This document shows, in pieces, positions 38,410 through 47,545 of a stretch of 64,000 nt of DNA (position 1 is the stretch's first letter; every line of letters starts with the position of its first letter). Under the pieces are notes generated by a model. The model did not search any database. It saw nothing but the letters and a program-made list of their open reading frames with translations, and was not told the DNA's origin. The DNA comes from Candidatus Abyssobacteria bacterium SURF_5. Lineage in GTDB: Bacteria; Abyssobacteria; SURF-5. A program made the position numbers and the translations under genes. The stretch spans positions 1 through 64,000 of the forward strand of contig QZKU01000053.1 of the NCBI GenBank assembly GCA_003598085.1. Reading direction: 5' to 3'.

Positions 38410-39372
38410 ATGATCAAGAGCTTGAGTGTCGGCGAATTCATCGAGAGGACAAAAGAAAACCTCAAAATCCAGATTGTAGCTGGTGAAAGCGGGCTGGATC
38501 GCACTATCGCGATCTCTGACATTAACCGGCCAGGTCTCGCTCTGACCGGCTATCTGGATTTTTTTGCTTTTGACCGGGTGCAGGTCATGGGACTGACGGA
38601 GATAAACTACATGCGCCAGCTCGAAAAAAAGACGTTGATCGAGCGGCTGCAGCGCGTTTTCAAATACGAGATCCCGTGTTTCATTATCACACGCGGGTTG
38701 ACCGCTTCCGACGAATTCCTCGAACAGGCGGAGCGCGCCTCGGTGCCTATCCTGAGGTCGCTCTTGACGACCACAAAAGTCGTCAGTAAAATCATCGTCT
38801 TTCTCGACAACCAATTCTCGCCGGAAACCAGTCTGCACGGGGTCCTTGTGGACGTTTACGGAGTGGGAGTGCTGATAATGGGACGCGCCGGAGTGGGCAA
38901 GAGCGAGTGCGCTCTGGAACTTATCGAGCGCGGCCATCGCCTCGTTGCCGACGACGTCGTCTTTATCCGACGAAGGGGCGACCGTTATCTGTATGGGGAA
39001 GGCTCAAGCCTGCTGCGCCATCACATGGAGATCCGCGGCTTGGGCATCTTCGACGTGAAGAATATTTTTGGAGTCGGCGCGATCAGGAACACGAAGCGCA
39101 TCGGCCTGATTATGGAATTGGAGGACTGGGACGCCTCGAAGGAATATGACCGCGTGGGCGTCACTCAGGATTCACATACCGTACTCGAAGTGAAGCTTCC
39201 GAAGATAACGGTGCCGGTAAGGCCGGGAAGGAACATGGCTATCATCGCCGAGGTCGCCGCTCTGAATCATCGACTCAAGGAGATGGGGATGGATAGCGAA
39301 CAGCTTCTGAGCGATCGCCTTACGCAGGCGCTAACGGCCGGCGAGAAAGCTTCGGAAGATTTCGACCTATGA
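38410..39372 (+). CDS. hprK: HPr kinase/phosphorylase
   Basis: Phosphorylates and dephosphorylates the regulatory Ser of HPr. 320 residues: an N-terminal DRTGG-like domain (about 1-130), then the kinase with Walker A GRAGVGKSECALELIERGHRLVADD and the conserved EIRGLGIFDVKNIFG stretch. The HPr gene 1.8 kb downstream carries the target Ser. rapZ overlaps its end by 4 bp. Confidence 0.95.
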   Translation: MIKSLSVGEFIERTKENLKIQIVAGESGLDRTIAISDINRPGLALTGYLDFFAFDRVQVMGLTEINYMRQLEKKTLIERLQRVFKYEIPCFIITRGLTASDEFLEQAERASVPILRSLLTTTKVVSKIIVFLDNQFSPETSLHGVLVDVYGVGVLIMGRAGVGKSECALELIERGHRLVADDVVFIRRRGDRYLYGEGSSLLRHHMEIRGLGIFDVKNIFGVGAIRNTKRIGLIMELEDWDASKEYDRVGVTQDSHTVLEVKLPKITVPVRPGRNMAIIAEVAALNHRLKEMGMDSEQLLSDRLTQALTAGEKASEDFDL

Positions 39373-40232
39373 GACGGAGCCACTTTATCGTTGTCACCGG
39401 CCTCTCCGGCGCGGGAAAAAGCCAGGCTATCAAATGTCTCGAGGATCTTGGCTTTTTCTGCGTGGACAATCTGCCGACGATGCTGATCCCCAAGTTCGCC
39501 GAGGTGTGCACGGAGTCCGGCGGACGCCTGAAACGAGTGGCACTGGGCATCGACATTCGAGAAGGCGGTTTTTTGAACCGGCTCTTCGATGAGCTGAAAT
39601 ACCTGAAGAAAGAAGAATTCAGTTACGAGATTCTTTTCCTGGAGGCGCGCGCGGAAGTTCTTGTCAATCGATACAGTGAGACGAGGCGAAAGCATCCTCT
39701 CAGCGGCCACACGTCGCTGCCGGCAGCGATCGAGGGCGAGCGCAGGAAGATGGCGAAATTGCGCCGGCTCGCCGATTACATCGTCGATACGAGCGACCTG
39801 AATATCCATCAGTTGAAGGACCGCCTCTTCAAGATTTTCTCAGCGAATGAGATGCGGCCCATCATCGTGAATGTGCTCTCGTTCGGATATCGATACGGCG
39901 TTCCGCAGGAAGTGGATATGCTTTTTGATGTCAGATTCCTGCCGAACCCGAACTACGTCCCCGCTCTCAAACACTGCACGGGGAATCAGAAAAACGTCGC
40001 CAAATACGTCCTCGATTCGGCGGCGGGCGAAAAGTTCGGTCAGAAGCTGGAGGACATACTTGATTTTCTCCTGCCTCTCTTCGAACGGGAAGGCAAGAGC
40101 TATTTGACAGTCGCGTTCGGGTGCACGGGCGGCCGCCACAGGTCGGTTGTCTTTGCTAACAAGATGGGCAGATTCCTCAAGGAAAAAGGGATCGAGGCCA
40201 GCGTGATACATCGGGATATACGGAAGAAATGA
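39369..40232 (+). CDS. rapZ: RapZ/YvcJ family nucleotide-binding protein
   Basis: 287 residues with Walker A VVTGLSGAGKSQAIKCLEDLGF, CVDNLPTMLIPKF, and a C-terminal domain with GCTGGRHRSVVFANKM. In E. coli RapZ is an RNA adaptor sensing glucosamine 6-phosphate; in Bacillus YvcJ is a GTPase. The role in this organism is not fixed by sequence. It overlaps hprK and the HPr gene by 4 bp each. Confidence 0.93.
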   Translation: MRRSHFIVVTGLSGAGKSQAIKCLEDLGFFCVDNLPTMLIPKFAEVCTESGGRLKRVALGIDIREGGFLNRLFDELKYLKKEEFSYEILFLEARAEVLVNRYSETRRKHPLSGHTSLPAAIEGERRKMAKLRRLADYIVDTSDLNIHQLKDRLFKIFSANEMRPIIVNVLSFGYRYGVPQEVDMLFDVRFLPNPNYVPALKHCTGNQKNVAKYVLDSAAGEKFGQKLEDILDFLLPLFEREGKSYLTVAFGCTGGRHRSVVFANKMGRFLKEKGIEASVIHRDIRKK

Positions 40233-40540
40233 GAAGACCACGGAAACCGGAAAACAAAATCCTCAAACGAAAGGTAATCGTCCGAAACGAAGTTGGCCTG
40301 CATGCCCGGCCGGCTAAGAATCTTGTCACCGAGCTCAATAAATACAGCTCAGACGTTTTTATCGAGAAAGACGATTACAGGGTGAATGCCAAGAGCATCA
40401 TCGGCGTGCTCACGCTTGCGGCGGTGAAAGGGACCGAATTGCTCATCACCGCAGAAGGCGACGACGCCGAAGAAGTGCTCGATCTTGTCGAGCGCATGTT
40501 CCAGGAATGTCTTGGTGAGAATCCGCAGGTGGTTACGTGA
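40229..40540 (+). CDS. ptsH: phosphocarrier protein HPr
   Basis: 103 residues. The phosphoryl-carrying His is His25 in VGLHARPAKN and the regulatory Ser is Ser56 in NAKSIIGVL, spaced as in canonical HPr (His15, Ser46). It therefore has a basic N-terminal extension of about 10 residues (RRPRKPENKILKRK) absent from standard HPr. It overlaps rapZ by 4 bp and the EI gene by 4 bp. Confidence 0.95.
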   Translation: MRRPRKPENKILKRKVIVRNEVGLHARPAKNLVTELNKYSSDVFIEKDDYRVNAKSIIGVLTLAAVKGTELLITAEGDDAEEVLDLVERMFQECLGENPQVVT

Positions 40541-42303
40541 AAAAGTTAAACGGTATAGGGGCATCCCCCGGTATAGTGATCGGAAAGGCGTTCGTCATTT
40601 CCAGTGAGGGATTTCAGATCATCTCGCGCGACCTCTCGGAAGACGAAGTGGAACGCGAGATTGAAAGATTTCAGCAGGCAATATCTGAAAGCAAGCAGGA
40701 AATCCTCTCGATCAAAAGGCAATTCGGGCAGGACTCGAACGAGCCCGGACTCGCCGAGATATTCGACACCCACGTCCATCTGCTGGAAGACGTGCTGCTG
40801 ATGGGGGAAACCATTGAACACATCCGCAGAGAACGCAAGAACGCCGAACACGTCTTTGCCCGAACTGTCCAGGCCCTCGAGGAAAAATTCAATTCGGTGG
40901 ATGATGAGTATTTCCGGCAAAGAGTCCATGATATTCAGGATGTTAGCGGTCGCATCCTCAGGAAGCTTCTCGGGAAGGAACGGCGGACGCTTGCGAATCT
41001 TCGGGAAAAGGCCATCCTCATCACGCGCAACCTGACTCCGGCCGAGACCGCCAGCATGGATCGACGCAACGTGCTCGCCTTCGCCACCGATTTCGGCGGA
41101 CGGACTTCGCATGCATCTATCATGGCCAAGGCGCTTGGCATTCCGGCCGTGGTCGGCCTGCAAAATATCACGGCACAGGTGCGTAACGACGACGTCCTCA
41201 TTATCGACGGCCAGCACGGAATAGCCATTATCGATCCCGACGAACAGACCCTCAACGAGTATCAGATGCGGAGGGAACGCGTCCTTGAATCGGAACGGCT
41301 CCTCGCGCAGTTGCGACATCTGCCGGCGCAGACGCTCGATGGGGTTACGGTCGTCCTTTCCGCCAACATCGATTTGCCCGAGGAAGTCGAGCGGGCGATG
41401 GAGCACGGCGCCGAAGGCGTCGGCCTTTTGCGCAGTGAGTTTCTGTATCTGAACAGAACGCTTCCGCCAGACGAAGACGAGCAGGTCGAGGCATATGCCA
41501 AAGTCGTGAAAGCGGTTGCCCCCAACAGCGTCATCATCCGCACACTGGACCTCGGCGGCGACAAGGTCCCGGGACATTTCCCCTATCATGAAGCAAATCC
41601 CTTCATGGGGTGCCGCGCCATCAGGTTATGTCTCAACCACCCTGAAATCTTCAAGCCTCAGCTCAGGGCTATCCTGCGCGCCGGCGCGGCCGGAAACGTG
41701 AAGTTGCTCTTCCCGATGATCACGGGTCTCAATGAGCTGAGGCAGGCAAAGCAGATTCTCGACGAGGTGAAGCAGGAACTGCGCGCCGAGGGCGCCGCCT
41801 TCAATGAAAACACACCCGTCGGCGTTATGATTGAGACGCCGTCGGCCGGCATCATCGCCGACCTGCTGGCGCCGGAAGTGGATTTTTTCAGCATCGGCTC
41901 GAATGATCTGATCCAGTACATGCTGGCGATCGACCGGGTAAACGAGCGCATCGCGCACTTGTACGAGCCCACCCACCCGGCCGTGCTGCGCATGCTCAAA
42001 TCGATCATTGATGCGTCCGAACGCGCGGGAGTAGAACTCAGCATCTGCGGCGAAATCGCAGGCGATCTGCCGCTGGCGCTCGTGCTGCTGGGGTTCGGCA
42101 TAAGGAAGTTCAGCATGGCCGCAACCATCATTCCTGAAGTAAAAAAACTGATTCGCTCGATCTCGTTCGGGGATGTCAAGAACATGGCTCACCGCCTGCT
42201 CACATTTTCGACCCCGGACGAAGTGCGAAGTGAAATTCAGCGGAGCATGGCGAAACTGGTAACCAACTACAGCGACTACGAACTCTTTGTCTCTCGAACC
42301 TGA
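40537..42303 (+). CDS. ptsI: phosphoenolpyruvate-protein phosphotransferase (enzyme I)
   Basis: Transfers phosphate from PEP to HPr. 588 residues from a GTG start (MKKLNGIGASPGIVIGKAFV). The phosphohistidine lies in GGRTSHASIMAKALGIPAVVG; the PEP-binding barrel has GVGLLRSEFLYL, DLGGDKVPGH and FSIGSNDLIQYMLAIDR. The length is normal. No EIIA, EIIB or EIIC is encoded nearby, so the phosphate acceptor beyond HPr is unknown. Confidence 0.96.
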   Translation: MKKLNGIGASPGIVIGKAFVISSEGFQIISRDLSEDEVEREIERFQQAISESKQEILSIKRQFGQDSNEPGLAEIFDTHVHLLEDVLLMGETIEHIRRERKNAEHVFARTVQALEEKFNSVDDEYFRQRVHDIQDVSGRILRKLLGKERRTLANLREKAILITRNLTPAETASMDRRNVLAFATDFGGRTSHASIMAKALGIPAVVGLQNITAQVRNDDVLIIDGQHGIAIIDPDEQTLNEYQMRRERVLESERLLAQLRHLPAQTLDGVTVVLSANIDLPEEVERAMEHGAEGVGLLRSEFLYLNRTLPPDEDEQVEAYAKVVKAVAPNSVIIRTLDLGGDKVPGHFPYHEANPFMGCRAIRLCLNHPEIFKPQLRAILRAGAAGNVKLLFPMITGLNELRQAKQILDEVKQELRAEGAAFNENTPVGVMIETPSAGIIADLLAPEVDFFSIGSNDLIQYMLAIDRVNERIAHLYEPTHPAVLRMLKSIIDASERAGVELSICGEIAGDLPLALVLLGFGIRKFSMAATIIPEVKKLIRSISFGDVKNMAHRLLTFSTPDEVRSEIQRSMAKLVTNYSDYELFVSRT

Positions 42304-42323
42304 GGAACGCCCGGCATTTCTCG

Positions 42324-43223
42324 ATGCAAAGCATCCGGAAACTCCTGAAAATCAGTGCTCTCGTCCTGCTGGGCGTCTTGTTGGCAATGATAAGCGCCAC
42401 GCTCGCAACGGCGGGTTCTTTTCTTATTCTTGCATCGGTCTCCGGTTCTTATATCATCCGGCGCTATGAGATCCTGAATACGCCGCCCCCCAATTTCAGC
42501 TTTGCCGGAACTGATCCGCGTGAAAGATTCCTCGGGGTGATCGGAGAAGCGGCCGCGGCATTCGCATGCGCACTCCTTTATCCGTTTGGCTACTTCACGA
42601 GCGCGTACTCCCGAAATCGGCTTGTGCCCGGCGAGCGCCCGCTCATCCTGTGCCACGGCTATATGGCCAATCGCTCAAACCTGCTGTGGCTCGGCTGGCG
42701 ACTCAGGAGAGCCGGCCGGCATAACGTGTTTATCCCCAACTTTCGCCCGGCATCAGCTCCCATCTCGCAATTCGCCGAAATGTTATCGCGTGAGGTAACA
42801 GCCGCGCTCGAGATGACGGGCGCCGAGAAAGTGGATCTTGTCGGGCACAGCATGGGCGGATTGGTGATTCGATATTATATTGAGCGCCTGGGCGGAGCGC
42901 GATTTGTTGAAAACGCGATAACGATCGGCGCGCCGCATTGCGGCACGAAAACCGCCGTCTTGAGCCTGTTCAGAACCGCCAGCCAGTTCTGCCCAAATGC
43001 CCCCTTTATTGAAGAATTCAACGCCGCCGCCCCCGCCGGTTCGGTGAATATGGTTGCGATTTGGTCGGAATTTGATAATATTGTTCTTCCGCCGCAGAAC
43101 GCGATGCTGCCGGAGCCCTACAAGAACGCTATGGTGAAAAACGTCGGACATGTGGCATTGCTGTTCTCCGGACAGGTTTTCTCTCAGGTGCGCCGCGCTC
43201 TGAACGAAAAACATGAAACATAA
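42324..43223 (+). CDS. membrane-anchored alpha/beta hydrolase (lipase-like)
   Basis: 299 residues. One or two membrane helices lie at about 8-45 (LVLLGVLLAMISATLATAG), followed by a hydrolase domain: LILCHGYMANRSNLLWLGWRL (oxyanion loop HG) and the nucleophile elbow VDLVGHSMGGLVIRYY with the active Ser. NVGHVALLF near the end offers the catalytic His. It resembles triacylglycerol or phospholipid esterases. Start ATG is 20 bp after ptsI. It overlaps the next ATPase gene by 11 bp, so it belongs to that cluster. Confidence 0.8.
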   Translation: MQSIRKLLKISALVLLGVLLAMISATLATAGSFLILASVSGSYIIRRYEILNTPPPNFSFAGTDPRERFLGVIGEAAAAFACALLYPFGYFTSAYSRNRLVPGERPLILCHGYMANRSNLLWLGWRLRRAGRHNVFIPNFRPASAPISQFAEMLSREVTAALEMTGAEKVDLVGHSMGGLVIRYYIERLGGARFVENAITIGAPHCGTKTAVLSLFRTASQFCPNAPFIEEFNAAAPAGSVNMVAIWSEFDNIVLPPQNAMLPEPYKNAMVKNVGHVALLFSGQVFSQVRRALNEKHET

Positions 43224-44214
43224 GATAATAATGAACACAAAAATCTTCGAAAAACGCCTGTTGCTGATCTCGGGAAAGGGCGGCGTCGGCAAGAGCACTG
43301 TCTGTGCCTCGTTCGCCCTTACTGCGTCAAGAATGGGCAAAAAGGTGCTGGTCGTTGAGATGGACGAGAAGGAGCGCATCTCGCGCCTCTTCGGCCATGC
43401 CAACGTCGGATACGAAGGCGCAGCCGTATATCCGAATATTCATGTCAAGAATCTCCTGCCGGACCTGGCCCTCAATGAGTTCGTCGAAGTGCAGGTGAAA
43501 CCGAAAGCGGTGGCGAGACAGATAATCAACAGCCAAATTTACAAGTACTTTGCCGCCGCCGCCCCCGGCCTGAAGGAGTTCGTGACGCTGGGGAAAGTGA
43601 TGCTGCTCGAGGACGAGACCGGACGGGGCGGCCGGCCGATCTATGACCTTATCGTCGTGGATGCGCCTGCGACCGGTCACGGGGTGCAGTTCCTCCGCGT
43701 TCCCTTCGCGGCCGCCGAATTAGTGAAAATGGGATGGGTCCGCAAACAGGCGGAACGCATTATCGACCTCCTTACCGATCCGGAACGCACTCTGCTTAAC
43801 ATTGTCACGCTTCCCGAGGAGATGCCGGTGAACGAGACGGTGGAGCTGTGTCAGAGTGTTGACCGGCTGCTGGGTATCCCGATCGGGTACATCATCATCA
43901 ACTCGGTCTTTCCGCAGGTGCTGAAGAAAAAGAACCTGAAAGTGTTCGAGGCAATGAAGCAGCGGGCGGGAGCCAACAGCCGCAGAAAACTGTCGCGCGA
44001 GGAACAGGAAGCGGCCGGCATGATGTTCACCTGCTATGAGGCCGCAAACCGGCGAAGACAACTGAATGAGTTTTATATCACCAGACTCAAGCGGCAGCTC
44101 AAATACGATTGTCTAAGGATCCCCTTTGTCTTCACAAAAGCATTCGATTTCAATCTGATCGATGAGGTGAGCTCACACCTGGTGCGGGCGCTTCAGAAAG
44201 ATGGCGGGGAGTAG
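43213..44214 (+). CDS. ArsA/Get3-family ATPase, subunit 1
   Basis: 333 residues. The deviant Walker A ISGKGGVGKSTVCASFA keeps the signature Lys (Lys22) as in ArsA and Get3. The switch II region reads LIVVDAPATGHGVQFLRVP. A second in-frame ATG six codons in (MNTKIFEKRLLL) is an equally good start. No ars genes are near, so arsenite export is unlikely. It directly precedes a second homologous ATPase, making a likely heterodimer. Confidence 0.85.
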   Translation: MKHKIIMNTKIFEKRLLLISGKGGVGKSTVCASFALTASRMGKKVLVVEMDEKERISRLFGHANVGYEGAAVYPNIHVKNLLPDLALNEFVEVQVKPKAVARQIINSQIYKYFAAAAPGLKEFVTLGKVMLLEDETGRGGRPIYDLIVVDAPATGHGVQFLRVPFAAAELVKMGWVRKQAERIIDLLTDPERTLLNIVTLPEEMPVNETVELCQSVDRLLGIPIGYIIINSVFPQVLKKKNLKVFEAMKQRAGANSRRKLSREEQEAAGMMFTCYEAANRRRQLNEFYITRLKRQLKYDCLRIPFVFTKAFDFNLIDEVSSHLVRALQKDGGE

Positions 44215-44215
44215 G

Positions 44216-45388
44216 ATGGAACTGGACGAACTGGTCGACCGGCGCGAGATCATCATTTGCTGCGGCAGCGGCGGAGTCGGCAAGACGACGACCGCGGCGG
44301 CAATCGCCATGCACGCCGCCATCAAAGGTAGAAAAACGATCGTGCTCACGATCGATCCTGCGAAACGCCTTGCGAATTCGCTCGGCTTGCCCGAATTGGG
44401 AAACGAGGAGCGCAAAATCCCTCCGCACAAGTTCGTTGAGGCCGGCATTCGACCGAAAGGCGAATTGTATGCGATGATGCTCGACACGAAGCGCACCTTC
44501 GACGATCTCATCGCGAGATTCTCCCTGAACCCCGACATGCGGGAGAAAATCCTGTCGAATCCGCTCTATAGAAGTATTTCAGATACCTTCGTCGGCTCGC
44601 AGGAATACATGGCGATGGAAAAACTCTACGAGATCTATTCGGAAGGCGACTACGATCTCATTGTCCTCGATACCCCGCCCACCAAACACGCGCTCGATTT
44701 TCTCGATGCGCCCAGACGCCTCACCGATTTCCTCGACGGCCGCATCCTCAAATGGTTTCTCAAACCATATTTTTCGGCGGGACGCGCAGGCATCCGCCTG
44801 TTCCAGCGCGGAACTTCCGTTATCCTGCGAACACTCGAGAGAGTCACCGGCATCACCGCCCTCAAAATAGTTTCCGATTTCTTCATCGCATTCGAAGGCT
44901 TGTACGACGGCTTTAAAGAGCGTGCCGAGGCGGTCTACGACCTGCTGCACGATCGGGTGACCGCATTCGTTCTGGTCACCAGTCCGGAAGACCTCACCAT
45001 CGAGGAAGCCATCTATTTCCACGACAAGCTGATCGAGTACGAAATGCCTTTTTGCGGTCTCATCATCAACAAGGTGCACAATGACTTTTCCGCCGAAAAC
45101 GTCAAAGAGGCGGACGTTCGGCGCCTCGCGCGAAGGGTAGTCGCCGCGCTGGCCAGAAACGAGGATGAGAGGAAGGCGATGCAAACGGTTGCCGAAGACC
45201 TGGCGGAGAACCTGCAGAATTTCCGCAATCTCGCCGCCATCGACCAGGAAAATATCCGCAGCTTGACCGACAGCATTGATTCGCAAGCATCGGTCCGCAT
45301 TGTACCGTTCTTCGATACCGACGTCTATGATATACAAGGATTGCTGCTCATCAACGAATACCTTTTCGGCCCCGACGGAAAAAAGTGA
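44216..45388 (+). CDS. ArsA/Get3-family ATPase, subunit 2
   Basis: 390 residues from the ATG preceded by GGGGAG; an ATG 5 codons earlier is possible. Motifs: IICCGSGGVGKTTTAAAIA, where Ser18 replaces the signature Lys of the deviant Walker A; switch I LTIDPAKRLANSLG; switch II VLDTPPTKHALDFLDAPRRL, as in ArsA and Get3. Residues 110-190 are a hydrophobic helical insertion that could bind a lipid or tail-anchored helix. It starts 1 bp after the subunit 1 stop. Confidence 0.85.
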   Translation: MELDELVDRREIIICCGSGGVGKTTTAAAIAMHAAIKGRKTIVLTIDPAKRLANSLGLPELGNEERKIPPHKFVEAGIRPKGELYAMMLDTKRTFDDLIARFSLNPDMREKILSNPLYRSISDTFVGSQEYMAMEKLYEIYSEGDYDLIVLDTPPTKHALDFLDAPRRLTDFLDGRILKWFLKPYFSAGRAGIRLFQRGTSVILRTLERVTGITALKIVSDFFIAFEGLYDGFKERAEAVYDLLHDRVTAFVLVTSPEDLTIEEAIYFHDKLIEYEMPFCGLIINKVHNDFSAENVKEADVRRLARRVVAALARNEDERKAMQTVAEDLAENLQNFRNLAAIDQENIRSLTDSIDSQASVRIVPFFDTDVYDIQGLLLINEYLFGPDGKK

Positions 45389-45407
45389 GAGGATGCGGGA
45401 GGGGAAT

Positions 45408-45851
45408 ATGACAAAGGCAACGTTCAAGAGCAAGAAAGAATTCAAGGAAGTGATGGATAAGCTGTTCACCATCATGAGCACCGATCCGAAGGTCGGCCCC
45501 AAACTTGCCGTCGCGCGCGTGCCGCAACGGTGGGAGTTCACCGACATGGGACTCGTGCTCAACGCGACTTTCGCTGACGAGAAAGCCGCCCGGAAAGGAC
45601 ATTTCCTCAAGTGGGTTTGGGGCGATGAGGAGTGCGACTGGGAATCTGAAGTCGAGATGAAAATGAAATCGGATGTCGCAAATAAGTACTTCCAGGGAAA
45701 AGAGAATGTGCCCGTTGCCGTCGCCACGGGCCGTATCAAGACCAGGGGCAATTTCGCCAAGGCGCTCAAGCTTATCCCGATAACCAAGCCCATCTATGAA
45801 AAATATCGGCGGATGCTGGAAGAAGAAGGGTATGAGCACCTTCTCCTCTAA
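45408..45851 (+). CDS. SCP2-like lipid-binding protein
   Basis: 147 residues beginning MTKATFKSKKEFKEVMDKLF after GGGAGGGG. The pattern of a KEVMDKLF helix, VARVPQRWEFTDMGLVLNATF and ANKYFQGKENVPVAVATGRI resembles the SCP2 sterol-carrier fold, which binds acyl chains. Similarity is judged by eye only. It lies 19 bp after the second ATPase and overlaps the next gene by 20 bp, placing it in the same transcript. Confidence 0.6.
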   Translation: MTKATFKSKKEFKEVMDKLFTIMSTDPKVGPKLAVARVPQRWEFTDMGLVLNATFADEKAARKGHFLKWVWGDEECDWESEVEMKMKSDVANKYFQGKENVPVAVATGRIKTRGNFAKALKLIPITKPIYEKYRRMLEEEGYEHLLL

Positions 45852-47535
45852 TCAGGAAGTACTTCCGCAAACGCCTGGCCGGGACGACGGTCGGTCAGAA
45901 GTGCACAGTTCGTCTACATCTCGCTTTCTGCGGCCGCTCTTGTTTTTTCTTATAATCCCTGCTCTGCTGTTTCTCGTCCTCTACTCCCCGAACGTGCACG
46001 GGCCGGTCGACCTGTTTCACGAAGGCGAGGCGCTCGCGCCTGCATTTGAAATCTCGCACGGGAAACTGCCGTTCCGCGACGTATACCTGCAGCACGGGTG
46101 GGGTGTCAATGCCTTTCGAGCACAGCTTGCTTTCCTCCTTTTTGGCGAGTCCGTGGCCGCACACCGAAGGCTTTCCTATGGCGCAAGCGGCCTTCTTGTT
46201 CCCATAGCCTGGATCGGGGTGTACCTGCTCCTCTATTCGCTATTCGAGAAGAAAGTGTGGATTCTGCCCATATTACTTCTGCTCGCGCTTGCAGATGTTC
46301 TGATCACCGATCGCCACCTGCTGCCCTTCCTCAGCTTCGCATTGCTCATGTCCGCCGTCCGAGGTCGGCGAAGATTTCTTTTGATTGCGGGAGCACTGGC
46401 CGGTGCAGCTATCTTTTACAGCCTCGACACCGGCGTTTATGCCTTTGTGATAGGTATCTTATTTCTTGCCGCCTGTTCTATCGGCGACAGGTCCCGTTCC
46501 GCTTCAGACTTCGGAAAGTCAATTGTTGTTTTTCTCGCGGGCGCAATCGCGGCCAGTCTTCCGTTTCTCCTCTATCTCCTGGGGCATGGGCTGCTCGATG
46601 ATTTCTTCAGCAACATCTACCTGCAACTCCGGTATCAGCAGGAGACATGGGGAATTGCGCCGCCGTCTGCCGCATCGCTGCTCGGTCCTTTTGAAAATGC
46701 CACAGTCCGTAATAGAACTTTTTATGTTTTCATCAAGTGGTACTTCCCGGCGCTCGTCTATGTCATCACCCTGATCGCATTGCTGCCGGTATTGCGTTCC
46801 CGCTCGCTCCACAAGAAAGACCTCCCCATCGCTCTCGTCCTGCTCATGGGAATCGTTTTCTACCCGTCGGCGCTGGGGCGCGCGGATGAAGGGCACCTGA
46901 TGTACGCTGTCGCGCCGTTTTGGATATTGGGCGTCTGCTTTCTGAGCCGAGCAGGAGGACTGAAGAATGAAGAGGTGAACGCGCAATCTGCTTTTCGATA
47001 CCGGCGCCTTCTTTTTTCCCGAACTGCCGCAATCCTTGTTATTGTGGGATTTGCCCTCTACTTCTGGGCCACGTGCCGCAACGGAGGCGCACTGCAGCAA
47101 CGGTATCACTTGGCGAGATGGAAACAGTCAGGAATGCCGGGATTTGTCGAATTGAATATAGAACGAAGCGGTGGAATCAAGGTTCCCGCGCAACAGGCTA
47201 AGGATATCGAAGAAACAGTTGCCTTTATTAACCAACATACTCAGCCCGATGATCCGGTTTTCGATTTCTCGAACCAGGGCATCTACTACTTCCTCAGCGG
47301 CCGCCAAAACTCCACCATGTTTTGTCAGACAGCCTATGCAATACCCGCCAGATTACAGGCGAAAGCTCTCGAACAGTTGCGGGCGTCACCCCCCGCCGTA
47401 GTCATCATGCGAGAGGAAGCCGCTTACAACCCTCGCCGGCGACAGCCCGCCATTGACGAATGGCTTCAAACGGAATACGAAGAGGCCGCGCGCATCGGGC
47501 CAAACATCATCCTCCTGCCGGCCCAAAGGTCTTAG
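45832..47535 (+). CDS. polytopic membrane protein, possible GT-C-type glycosyltransferase
   Basis: 567 residues from MSTFSSNQEVLPQTP. About ten membrane helices: one at 30-50, then a conserved-looking acidic loop (VDLFHEGEALAPAFEISHG, FRDVYLQHGWGVN), several helices to about 400, and a soluble C-terminal part (VAFINQHTQPDDPVFDFSNQGIYYFL). This layout, with an acidic motif after the first helix and a soluble tail, is that of GT-C enzymes such as GT39/GT83. The assignment is tentative. It is the last gene of the cluster and converges on a cNMP-binding gene 10 bp away. Confidence 0.55.
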   Translation: MSTFSSNQEVLPQTPGRDDGRSEVHSSSTSRFLRPLLFFLIIPALLFLVLYSPNVHGPVDLFHEGEALAPAFEISHGKLPFRDVYLQHGWGVNAFRAQLAFLLFGESVAAHRRLSYGASGLLVPIAWIGVYLLLYSLFEKKVWILPILLLLALADVLITDRHLLPFLSFALLMSAVRGRRRFLLIAGALAGAAIFYSLDTGVYAFVIGILFLAACSIGDRSRSASDFGKSIVVFLAGAIAASLPFLLYLLGHGLLDDFFSNIYLQLRYQQETWGIAPPSAASLLGPFENATVRNRTFYVFIKWYFPALVYVITLIALLPVLRSRSLHKKDLPIALVLLMGIVFYPSALGRADEGHLMYAVAPFWILGVCFLSRAGGLKNEEVNAQSAFRYRRLLFSRTAAILVIVGFALYFWATCRNGGALQQRYHLARWKQSGMPGFVELNIERSGGIKVPAQQAKDIEETVAFINQHTQPDDPVFDFSNQGIYYFLSGRQNSTMFCQTAYAIPARLQAKALEQLRASPPAVVIMREEAAYNPRRRQPAIDEWLQTEYEEAARIGPNIILLPAQRS

Positions 47536-47545
47536 CCGGTTCTTT

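Noticed and set aside
43213-45388. Arsenite resistance pump
   Set aside because: No arsB, arsC, arsR or arsD is nearby, and the neighbours are lipid-related.
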